NCBI GenBank assembly: GCA_049487715.1
Contig: CP150576.1
Span: 62,001 to 126,000 of the forward strand
Source: Pycnococcus provasolii
Lineage: Eukaryota > Chlorophyta > Pseudoscourfieldiophyceae > Pseudoscourfieldiales
DNA length: 64,000 bases
Direction: 5' to 3'
The notes below the pieces were generated by a model, which did no database searches, had not been told where the DNA came from, and saw only the letters and a program-made list of their open reading frames with translations. Made by a program: the position numbers and the translations under genes. Below, in pieces: positions 1 to 7,389 of this stretch (positions are counted from its first letter, which is position 1; each line of letters begins with the position of its first letter).

Positions 1-513
1 GCCAAAGTCACCCACTGCCGCTGCGGCGGTGAGCAGCTCTTCGTGTTGCAGCGCCTTCTCAGGTTCTAGGAGTGCGAAAGCGCTGAACACGCCATCACCG
101 TCGTAGTGGTTGTTGACGACGCCTGCTTTTTCGTATCGTTCTGCGTACTTGCTGCTTTTGAGAAAGTTGAATGCAATTTCCGTGGACGTGTCTGCGTAGA
201 GTTCTTCCGGCGTGTCGTTGTTCGTCCAGTGCGTAAGTTGCAGGGCCGCGCCCGGCACGAGGCCATCGCATGTGATGGTCGGCACGGACGCCTGCAACGG
301 CGCACCGTACGGAACAAACATGAATGAACGACGAGCCTCAGCATGCGACGACGACAAGGACGATGACGCTGACGCCTTCAAGGACGAAGATGAAGAGGCA
401 ACGCCAAGAACACCGCGACGACGAGAACAAGAACAAGAATCCCAAGAAGAAACAGGACTCCGAGAAACAGGTACTGTGACTACTGTGCTGCGAATAAGCA
501 ACGACGTGGACAT
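1..513 (-). CDS. DUF6687-like protein, N-terminal part, cut by window edge
   Basis: The minus frame is open from an ATG at 513 to the left edge (171 codons, no stop), so the gene is incomplete. Residues 1-60 are rich in Ser, Val and Arg with almost no acidic residues, like an organelle transit peptide. From Met65 (genomic 321) a compact domain begins with FVPYGAPLQ, followed by HWTNNDTPEEL and NNHYDGDGVFSAF. This pattern (an initial F-x-PY, then an N-H-[YF]-D-x-D-G motif before an ALLEPEKAL-type helix) resembles the bacterial DUF6687 family as I remember it; no function is established. Codon use looks like the neighbouring genes. It is divergent from the CobW gene at 900. The family call is tentative, but the frame being coding is fairly certain. 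Confidence 0.6.
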   Translation of the reverse strand, partial: MSTSLLIRSTVVTVPVSRSPVSSWDSCSCSRRRGVLGVASSSSSLKASASSSLSSSHAEARRSFMFVPYGAPLQASVPTITCDGLVPGAALQLTHWTNNDTPEELYADTSTEIAFNFLKSSKYAERYEKAGVVNNHYDGDGVFSAFALLEPEKALQHEELLTAAAAVGDFG

Positions 514-899
514 TCTCCCTAAAACGTAAAACGTATGAGGTAGGACGGATCCTCACGTGCGGGACTCCAAACTCCTCTGGCAGTCTGGGGGAGATGGGGA
601 GCACCCTAACCCTAACCCTAACCCTAACCCTTCTTCCGGGGAGGTAACCTTAGTAAAAAGTACGCCACTAAACTAAGTTTATCGTAACCCCGAATAAAAA
701 TCAGGAATCAGGAATCCGTTTAGTTTAGTTTAGGGGTTAACCGGACCTTCGATAATAGGGGTTGGCCGTTGGTTAGGGTTTGGTCATTGGTGTAATAATG
801 ACTGTAATCTGTGACGACATTATTTATACCTTTTTAGGGTCTTCCCCCCCTCCATCCTCATTCTTTCTTCATTCTGTGATCATTCTCCGCATTATTGCC
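514..899. promoter_or_regulatory. Divergent promoter spacer with telomere-type motifs
   Basis: This 386-bp spacer lies between two divergent starts (513 minus, 900 plus). It holds a CACGTG G-box at 554-559, a (CCCTAA)n tract at 604-631, and the single motifs TTAGGGGTTAACC near 733 and GGTTAGGGTTTGG near 771. No coding frame with matching codon bias was seen. Confidence 0.5.
604..631. repeat. Interstitial telomere-like hexamer tract (CCCTAA)4.7
   Basis: Four perfect CCCTAA units plus CCCT. The unit is the six-base TTAGGG type, not the seven-base TTTAGGG type usual in land plants. It sits inside a gene-rich region, so it is interstitial or promoter-associated, not a chromosome end. Confidence 0.85.
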
Positions 900-2411
900 A
901 TGGCCTCCACCGACAACCCTTGGGATCAGATCACTCCGCCGCCCTTGGATGTGCCCATGGGGGATACTTCCATGCAGCCGGTGCATGTGGTTCCCATCTC
1001 ACTCATCAGCGGGTTCCTCGGCGCGGGAAAAACCACGCTGCTCAGACAACTACTCACGCAAACGTCGATGAAGATTGGACTCATCGTCAACGACGTCGCC
1101 GCCGTCAACATCGACGCGAAACTTGTCAGAAACGATAACATGCAGGCAAGCGCAGGAGCTGGCGGATCAACCGCCGAAATGGCGGACACGGTCGAGCTGC
1201 AAAACGGGTGCGCGTGCTGCACGGCTTCAGACGAACTACTCGACAGCATAGACAGGCTGCTCTCTCTCAGCGCAAGGAGAGGAGAGAGGTACGACCGCAT
1301 CATCATGGAAACGAGCGGCGTCGCGGAACCGCAGGCGATCAGAGACAAATTCAACGACGCCATCACGTACCAGGACCCAATCATGGACCTCGTCACGCTC
1401 GACACGCTCGTCACCGTCGTCGACACGTCCGCGTTCCTGCAGGAGTACGAGAGCCGAGACGTCATCGCTAACAGGCCTGACCTCGGAGGAAACGAGGCGC
1501 AGGGCGGAAGCGGGCAGAGGCGCGTCGTCGACCTGCTTGTCGAGCAAGTCGAGTGCGCGGATATTGTGCTGCTCAACAAAAGCGACATGGTGAACGAAAC
1601 GGAACTGAAGCACCTCGAGCAAGTCGTGGGAGCCATCAACCCGCTCGCCTCCTCGTACCCTTGTACGTACGGAAAGGTGGAAACCGAACTCGTTTTCGGC
1701 GCATCGGGACAAGCAATCGTAAGCAAACTTAACACGGAGGGACACCATCGTGGCGCGGTGGCATTTGCGAGGAGCCAGCAGAGGAAAGAGCAAGCAGAGG
1801 GCGGCGCCTCCGCCGCCGCCTCCGCCACCGCAGAGGCGACGAATCCCTCCGCTGCCGCGGCGCGCGCCGCGGCGACGCAGCGGCAGGAGACGACAGCGAC
1901 CATTCGCTTTGGCATACGAAACTTTGTGTACAGCGCCCGCAGGCCATTTCACGTTCAGCGCCTGCGTAGCGTGGTTCTCGCATGGATGCCTGTGAAGAAG
2001 AATACGGCGGTGAGTCATGAGGAGGTTGCCGCCGCGAATGCAAGCGCGTCGACGAGTCCGATGAAGGCTGTGATTCGATCGAAAGGATTCGTGTGGCTCA
2101 GCACATCTCATGTCACAGCTCATTACTGGAGTCACGCCGGGAACTTCTTCGAAATTCGTGACGAGGGAGACTGGTGGGATGCCGTGCCACGCGACGACTG
2201 GCCGCAGGTTGCAGCGCAGCGCGCGGTGATCGAGAGCGAGTTTGAGGGTTGGTGCGGCGACCGCAGGCAGGAGATTGTGTTCATCGGCGCGAGCATGGAC
2301 GAGCCTGCGATTCGCGCGCAGCTCGACGAGTGCCTGGTGACGGACGACGAGCTCACGGAATACCGGCAGAAGTACCAGTGCGCAGAAAAGAAAATTGAAG
2401 AACTAAATTGA
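900..2411 (+). CDS. COG0523/CobW-family GTPase (metal chaperone-like)
   Basis: 503 residues from ATG 900 (context GCCATGG); the longer frame starts only at a TTG at 780. Residues 38-46 are the Walker A loop GFLGAGKTT. A GCACC metal-binding motif (GCxCC type) lies at 103-107, ETSGVAEP near 137-144, VVDTSAF near 173-179 and NKSD at 226-229. After an Ala-rich linker comes a CobW C-terminal domain (IRSKGFVWL, then HYWSHAGNFFEI). COG0523 proteins are P-loop GTPases that bind zinc or other metals and act as metallochaperones; the substrate here is unknown. No transit peptide is clear, so a cytosolic location is likely. A second member of the family lies 1.6 kb downstream on the other strand. Confidence 0.9.
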   Translation: MASTDNPWDQITPPPLDVPMGDTSMQPVHVVPISLISGFLGAGKTTLLRQLLTQTSMKIGLIVNDVAAVNIDAKLVRNDNMQASAGAGGSTAEMADTVELQNGCACCTASDELLDSIDRLLSLSARRGERYDRIIMETSGVAEPQAIRDKFNDAITYQDPIMDLVTLDTLVTVVDTSAFLQEYESRDVIANRPDLGGNEAQGGSGQRRVVDLLVEQVECADIVLLNKSDMVNETELKHLEQVVGAINPLASSYPCTYGKVETELVFGASGQAIVSKLNTEGHHRGAVAFARSQQRKEQAEGGASAAASATAEATNPSAAAARAAATQRQETTATIRFGIRNFVYSARRPFHVQRLRSVVLAWMPVKKNTAVSHEEVAAANASASTSPMKAVIRSKGFVWLSTSHVTAHYWSHAGNFFEIRDEGDWWDAVPRDDWPQVAAQRAVIESEFEGWCGDRRQEIVFIGASMDEPAIRAQLDECLVTDDELTEYRQKYQCAEKKIEELN

Positions 2412-2500
2412 GTAAGTTGTAACCCCCAATCGATTCGGGGTTTGTTTCGTGCGCCCGTTGCCAAACTTGCCCTATTGCACACCTCGATTTCACACCTTTC

Positions 2501-3676
2501 ATGTCCGTCGCGTCTCTGCTCCTCCAGGCGCGCCGTGGCGCCCCCGCCGCCGACCTGCCTCTGCTCCTGAGCGAAAACGTGCCTCTGCTGAAGTCGTGGG
2601 CCCATGCGTTCAACTCAGCGTCGTTTGACTTCATCGCCTCCTCCTCGCAAGTGATAAATTTGAAACTTGCGCGCAAACCAACAGCGTCGTTCATGTACGA
2701 AGAACACGGGAACGCGAACTTGTCAGAAGACGTCATGAGCGACGCGTTTCACACGGAAGCATTCGCGTGTGCACCACACGAAGTGCTGGCCATGTGCAAG
2801 CAGCCGCCGGCGGGGACGAGCGTGTACTACACGCAGGAGGTGAGCAAGGATGTGCTGGACGAAAGGACGCCCGGTTGGCAAGACCTTGCGAGCGGTGCAG
2901 TCAACAACAAGCCCATACGGTGCTCGGTGTGGATGAGCAGTCAAGGTGCGAACACGCACGCGCACTACGACGCATTCGACAACGTCATCGTTCAGCTGTA
3001 TGGGAAAAAACGAGTCACGCTGTGGCCACCTCGTGAGCACTGGCAGATGCGCGTGTTCCCGGACGCTCACCCGCGCGCGAGGAAGAGCAGGCTCGTCGAA
3101 CCAGCTGGCCCAAGCGGACCAACGCCGTGGCAGGTGGTTGAGCTCGAGCCCGGCTCCGCGATCAGAATACCCGCGCTGTGGTTCCATCACGTCGAGAACG
3201 TTGGTGCTGACGCGGCTGTCTCCTTGAACTGCTTCTCCGACTCGACGCTGCGTGAGGCGAGCTCGCGTGCATTCTCGGCGGCGTCAGCTTGCAGCGCGAA
3301 TTTCGCGTCGGCTATGGATGGCGCGCTGGCAACTTCGCCTTCGCTGCGCGAGGCTGTGGGTGCGACCGACTTCAGAGAGCTTTGCGCGCGCATGCTATGG
3401 TCACGCTATGCGAGTTTGAGTGACTCGTACGAGCCTGTGAGGGGGAGTGCGCGGGAGGAAACACCTGTCGTTTCGGAGGCGGGCGACGAGAGCCATCAGC
3501 TTCGCACGGCGCTCGAGCGCGTGCACTCTCTCTCCGGCGAATATGGCGCGGCAAGTGTGGTTTGCGCGCACATGGCTGAGCTCGCGTGCGTCGTCGCGTC
3601 CTCCTCCTCGTCCTCCTCCTCTCCAAATCAAGGCGCGTCTGACGTGCGTGCGTGGCTACGGAAGCACGCTGAGTGA
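2501..3676 (+). CDS. JmjC / cupin-8 domain 2-oxoglutarate Fe(II) oxygenase
   Basis: 391 residues from ATG 2501, only 89 bp after the CobW stop. The JmjC-like barrel shows THAHYDAFDN at 152-161 (Fe ligands His155 and Asp157), a GKKRVTLWPP strand at 168-177 with a Lys placed to bind 2-oxoglutarate, and a distal His in PALWFHHVEN at 224-233. This is the small cupin-8 type of JmjC protein (tRNA wybutosine hydroxylase, JMJD5/JMJD7-like hydroxylases), not a chromatin-reader multidomain demethylase. The substrate cannot be told from sequence. The C-terminus carries a poly-Ser run encoded by TCC/TCG repeats. No targeting peptide is evident. Confidence 0.85.
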   Translation: MSVASLLLQARRGAPAADLPLLLSENVPLLKSWAHAFNSASFDFIASSSQVINLKLARKPTASFMYEEHGNANLSEDVMSDAFHTEAFACAPHEVLAMCKQPPAGTSVYYTQEVSKDVLDERTPGWQDLASGAVNNKPIRCSVWMSSQGANTHAHYDAFDNVIVQLYGKKRVTLWPPREHWQMRVFPDAHPRARKSRLVEPAGPSGPTPWQVVELEPGSAIRIPALWFHHVENVGADAAVSLNCFSDSTLREASSRAFSAASACSANFASAMDGALATSPSLREAVGATDFRELCARMLWSRYASLSDSYEPVRGSAREETPVVSEAGDESHQLRTALERVHSLSGEYGAASVVCAHMAELACVVASSSSSSSSPNQGASDVRAWLRKHAE

Positions 3677-3981
3677 TTCGTCGTGATTACTGTTAAAATA
3701 TTGGTAACATAATTGTATTAATTTGTTTTGCGAATGAGTAAGATGCTCGATCGTCCGCAATCGTCCGACTAAAACACACACATCAAACGGTACCTCAAAA
3801 TCGCAGCACCAGAGCAAGAACCCAAACGCACAATTTTTTTGATGTGTGGAGAAAGTGCAAAGAATTCAGAACCAACCGTGGCAGACACTTCTGCTAAATG
3901 AATCAAGAAATTGTGTGCGTAAATGACTTCTCAGTTACATAACCCATCTAATGTAATCGCGGCGAGTCACACGTACGCGAG
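3677..3981. other. Convergent 3' spacer with one copy of a dispersed repeat
   Basis: This 305-bp AT-rich spacer lies between the converging JmjC and CobW genes. It contains no credible reading frame. Bases 3898-3939 closely match 9631-9673 (see the repeat entries). Confidence 0.6.
3898..3939 (+). repeat. Dispersed 3'-spacer repeat, copy 1
   Basis: The core reads caagaaattgtgtgcg followed by an atgacttc block. It matches copy 2 at 9631-9673 with about three mismatches over the first 30 bases, same orientation. Both copies lie downstream of a stop codon. Confidence 0.6.
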
Positions 3982-5679
3982 CTAGTGTCCATGTCCATGT
4001 CCTTGCCCAGCATGATCGTTGCCATCACCCCCTTCTCCTCTTAAGTCAATCTCCTCGAGCGTTGGCCAAAGTGGGAAAGGGTCCTCCCCTATCGGCGCCA
4101 TCTTCAAGTTGTCCAGCTTGAGCTTCCACTCGTCTTTACGAAGATAGCGGCCCCCGTTTTTGTCGTCCCCCGCGGCTGCTCGCGCATCCGACGCCTCCTT
4201 GCGTGTCACCTCGCACTTCTCTAAGGCGGCGACGATGGCGTCGCAATTCATGTCGCGTCCGATGAACACGAGCTCCTGCCTGCGGTCCAGTAGCACCGGC
4301 CCGGCGATGTCACGCTCAATCATCTCGCGCTCGTCGGAACCCTCCTCGGGGAGCATATCTTCAGGCATGAGGCCCATCCAGGGGCCGCCGCAGCCGAGCT
4401 CAAGGACGGTGCCTGCCTGGCTCCATGAGCCTGATACATCGTCGCGGTTGGCAAGCCACACGAAGCCCTTGGAGCGCAGGATGTGGCCGAGGTTTTGGTG
4501 CTGCCTCGACATCTTCTCCTCGACGATTTGCTGGCGCACCACGAGTGGAGGCTTCAACTGTTCCTCCTCCTCCACCCCATCCTCATCTTCTTGATGCCTG
4601 GTCTCCTCAACTCCTTCAGACATCTCTTGGTCCTCTTCTTCAGTATCGTCTTCGTCGTCCTCCTCTTCATCGAGACACACCAGAAAGTGGTCGTTGAGGA
4701 AGTTGAAGAGCCTCACGGGGTGGAATGGCGTGCGGGACTGGTACGTGAAGCTGGAGATGCCATACTCCCGTGTTTGGGTCACCTTGTTGTTTCGCATGTG
4801 CTGCAACCACCCCGGGCTGTCCAACACCTTTTGCATCGAGAACAGCCCCGTGCTCAGCACCTTTTCCAGTGGTACTTTCGACCGTTTCGTGCGGATGACC
4901 TCCGCTTCGGGATTGAGGGCGTGCAGGGACGCCTCCACTGCGGCTGCTTCGGCGTCGGTGACGAGATCACACTTGTTTAGGAGGATGACGTTGGCGAACT
5001 CTACCTGATGCATGAGGAGCTGCCCGACGCTACGGTCGTCCCCGGGGTTGGCGTCGCCATCGCCCTTCTCACGCGAGCCGAAGCGCTCGACGAGGTCTTT
5101 CGGCGTGGTGAGGTCGCCACTAAAGGCGGCACAGTCCACCACGGTGACGCACGTGTCGAGGCGCGCCACCTCATCCAGGGTGTTCGCTCCGCGCAGGGCC
5201 CTGGCAGCCTCAGACACACCCCTCCGATCGCCTTCGCTGCCGAATTTTGATTTTTTACCATCTGCGTTGCCGAGCTTCACTGTGAACATCTCCGCCACCT
5301 GCTCGGGCTCGCTGACTCCCGAGCTCTCGACTACGATGGCATCGAACTTCCGCTCGTTCGCGAGCTCTGCTATTGCCTTGACGAGGTCAGTGCGTAGCGT
5401 GCAGCAAATGCAACCATTTTGCAGCTCGACCAGCGTCTCGTTGTTTGCCAGCGTGCGAGTGCCGCGTACGAGATTCGCATCGACGTTAATAGCCGCGACA
5501 TCGTTCACCACCACCGCAACCTTCTTGTCGCCCGCCTCCTCGAGAATGCGTTTCAGCAAGGTGGTCTTGCCCGCCCCGAGAAAGCCCGACAGCAAGGACA
5601 CGGGCACAGGAAGAATTGGAGCGGAAGCTTCCACCGTGTACTTCCACCATGGGAGGCTACGTTTGCGATAGCCTACCAT
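3982..5679 (-). CDS. COG0523/CobW-family GTPase with His-rich tail
   Basis: 565 residues from ATG 5679 (the open frame reaches a GTG at 5742, but ATG with a good context is preferred). Walker A GFLGAGKTT is at 32-40, GCICC at 89-93, an ESSGVSEPEQV switch follows, then VVDCAAF, then LLNKCDLV. An acidic Glu/Asp-rich insert (near residues 350-390) precedes the CobW C-terminal domain (LRSKGFVWLANRDD, then WSQAGTVLELG). The last residues are GHGHGH, a typical metal-binding tail of zinc-related COG0523 members. It is a diverged paralogue of the gene at 900-2411, not a recent copy. Its promoter carries a duplicated G-box unit. Confidence 0.9.
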   Translation of the reverse strand: MVGYRKRSLPWWKYTVEASAPILPVPVSLLSGFLGAGKTTLLKRILEEAGDKKVAVVVNDVAAINVDANLVRGTRTLANNETLVELQNGCICCTLRTDLVKAIAELANERKFDAIVVESSGVSEPEQVAEMFTVKLGNADGKKSKFGSEGDRRGVSEAARALRGANTLDEVARLDTCVTVVDCAAFSGDLTTPKDLVERFGSREKGDGDANPGDDRSVGQLLMHQVEFANVILLNKCDLVTDAEAAAVEASLHALNPEAEVIRTKRSKVPLEKVLSTGLFSMQKVLDSPGWLQHMRNNKVTQTREYGISSFTYQSRTPFHPVRLFNFLNDHFLVCLDEEEDDEDDTEEEDQEMSEGVEETRHQEDEDGVEEEEQLKPPLVVRQQIVEEKMSRQHQNLGHILRSKGFVWLANRDDVSGSWSQAGTVLELGCGGPWMGLMPEDMLPEEGSDEREMIERDIAGPVLLDRRQELVFIGRDMNCDAIVAALEKCEVTRKEASDARAAAGDDKNGGRYLRKDEWKLKLDNLKMAPIGEDPFPLWPTLEEIDLRGEGGDGNDHAGQGHGHGH

Positions 5680-6004
5680 GTCTACGCCGATAGACGAGGT
5701 CAGGTGTCCTAAGCTTAGGGTGATGCCGTGACGGATATGCACACGATACCATCTGTTTTAGGCGAGGGATGCAAAACACGTTCGTAAAACAAAACACGGA
5801 CATGACGTGTGGCTAAGTCCACGTGGCTAGCGTTGAAAAAAAAAAAACAGTCTTGACGTGTGGCTCCATCCACGTGGACTGGTTAACCCCTAACCCCTAT
5901 TTCTATTCGCGCCTTGGACAAACCCCTAAAAAGCAGCTTCATTATTACTGAACGAGACGAATGGGAAATTCTCAGCATAAAATTCAACTCCCGCGCGCAG
6001 AATA
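5680..6004. promoter_or_regulatory. CobW promoter with duplicated G-box unit and CCCCTAA motifs
   Basis: This spacer lies between the CobW start and the LHC stop. A 26-bp unit beginning TGACGTGTGGCT and containing CCACGTGG occurs at 5803-5828 and again at 5854-5879, 51 bp apart, separated by a 12-A run. The CACGTG cores are at 5820-5825 and 5871-5876. AACCCCTAACCCCTA follows at about 5884-5898 and AAACCCCTAAA near 5920. Confidence 0.6.
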
Positions 6005-7006
6005 TTAATCCCTTCTTGCAGCGCCGCTTGTTTTCCAGTTCGCGATCCACTGCTTCGCGTCGTTGACATTGACCGGCGCACTCGCGTTTAACGAGGAGGA
6101 GGCTGGTGGCACCTTCCTGGCGCCAGGAGGCGACTCGTTCTCCGTTGTAGGAACAGCGATGGTCGTCACTTTGTTTTTGGTGGTTGTGTGAGCTATGAAC
6201 ACGACGGAAAACATTAGGCCCAACAGCACGCTGAGCTCAAGAACGCCTTTTCCAAATAGGCCAGTCAACCAGCCGCGGTATCCGAAAATAGGACGGGCGC
6301 TCGCGACTTCCTGCAAGACGCAGCCTGCAAGGGCTACCATCGCCAGCCGACCGTTGTTGAGCTCCTTTTCCTGCATATTATAGAAATCCTCAGAGGTATC
6401 TGGTTTAAGTCCGAGCGGATCCCAGCCGAGGTCACCAGGCGTGTGCATCTCGCGCATCGGCCAGTCACCGCTGATGGCGCGTTTGAACGTGTTGTCGCCG
6501 TCGGACGTAGGCTCGAAGACAATATTCGCGCGCGAAGCCTCCGATATTCCGATGCCCAACGCAACAAACGCCCACAGTCCAGGAAGCGCCTTCTCAGCCT
6601 CCACGAACTGCGAAACGGCCATGCCACCCACAAGTCGTTCCTTACCCGCTCCTGCGTCAAGAAACGGCGCCACTTCCCCAAAAAAGAATCCCACAAAACC
6701 CACCATGCCAAGGCGGCAGTGTGCAAGCTCAGCCTCTCGAAAGAACTTCACGCGATTCACGTCAGCGTTGGCACTCAAGTTAGCCCAGTCAAACGGTTGC
6801 TGAAACGGTTGCGTCGCACCTGGCAAAGACTCGAGGTACTCGTAACCGTCACTCAAAGAGCCTGCCGACTCGCCCTTCCACGACGTCGGTGACGACTTAG
6901 CCGAGGTGTTGCGGTGGATGTTAATCACCTGCCGTCGAAAGAGTCCCTCCTGCACGTGGTGGAGATACGGCTTGTTGTACTTTATTTTTGTCGTCGACAT
7001 CGACAT
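6005..7006 (-). CDS. Chlorophyll-binding LHC-superfamily protein with an extra C-terminal helix
   Basis: 333 residues from ATG 7006 (upstream open frame only from a GTG). LHC helix 1 is at about 88-115 with FFREAELAHCRLGMVGF (Glu93, His96 and Arg98 as ligand and salt-bridge residues). Helix 2 is at about 140-162. GDLGWDPLGL lies at 191-200, and helix 3 is at 211-233 with EKELNNGRLAMVALAG (Glu215, Asn218, Arg220). A fourth hydrophobic segment (255-272) follows, then a polar tail of about 60 residues. LHC proteins bind chlorophyll and carotenoid in thylakoids. The ExxHxR and ELNNGR forms resemble Lhcr/Lhcz- or LI818-like families more than LHCII. The N-terminus is basic and hydroxylated but is not a clear transit peptide, so a missed 5' exon is possible. 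Divergent from the ferric reductase. Confidence 0.85.
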   Translation of the reverse strand: MSMSTTKIKYNKPYLHHVQEGLFRRQVINIHRNTSAKSSPTSWKGESAGSLSDGYEYLESLPGATQPFQQPFDWANLSANADVNRVKFFREAELAHCRLGMVGFVGFFFGEVAPFLDAGAGKERLVGGMAVSQFVEAEKALPGLWAFVALGIGISEASRANIVFEPTSDGDNTFKRAISGDWPMREMHTPGDLGWDPLGLKPDTSEDFYNMQEKELNNGRLAMVALAGCVLQEVASARPIFGYRGWLTGLFGKGVLELSVLLGLMFSVVFIAHTTTKNKVTTIAVPTTENESPPGARKVPPASSSLNASAPVNVNDAKQWIANWKTSGAARRD

Positions 7007-7389
7007 TGAAAATCGCTCGCTTTGTCCAAAATGATAAGAGACAAAGATAAACAATGATAAGAAAATGATAAGATGAACGCCGATGATCGGTGTGCACACC
7101 CACCCACCCACGAGGCTTCTTATTTATGTGACACATACTTACTTGTTTAACGTGTATGGTGGACCAGATAGACTAGCAGATTCTCCGGGCACGCGCGGGG
7201 CCACGTGGAAGGGCCACTCGGCCGAACCCCTAACCAGAAGCAGGGAACCTTGCCCTACCACTTTGCCCTAGGACCTACCAGGTCTTCTTCCACTCCCGGA
7301 GGTTCCGGGGGGCACGTGGCAGGAGAGCTCGAGAGGGCGATGACGGTTTCCAGGATTTCGTTGCATTGGCGGATGCGGTGGCACTCGCG
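7007..7389. promoter_or_regulatory. Divergent LHC / ferric reductase promoter with G-boxes
   Basis: This 383-bp spacer lies between divergent starts. CACGTGG elements occur at 7202-7207 and 7313-7318, with GAACCCCTAACC at about 7223-7234. G-boxes are common in light-responsive plant promoters, and an LHC gene starts here. No coding signal was found before 7390. Confidence 0.5.

Noticed and set aside
604-631. Chromosome end
   Set aside because: Only 28 bp, with a truncated gene and other sequence continuing to the left, so it is interstitial.
926-1915. Long minus-strand frame (329 residues)
   Set aside because: Antisense shadow of the CobW GTPase. GC-rich third positions create it, and no family motif is present.
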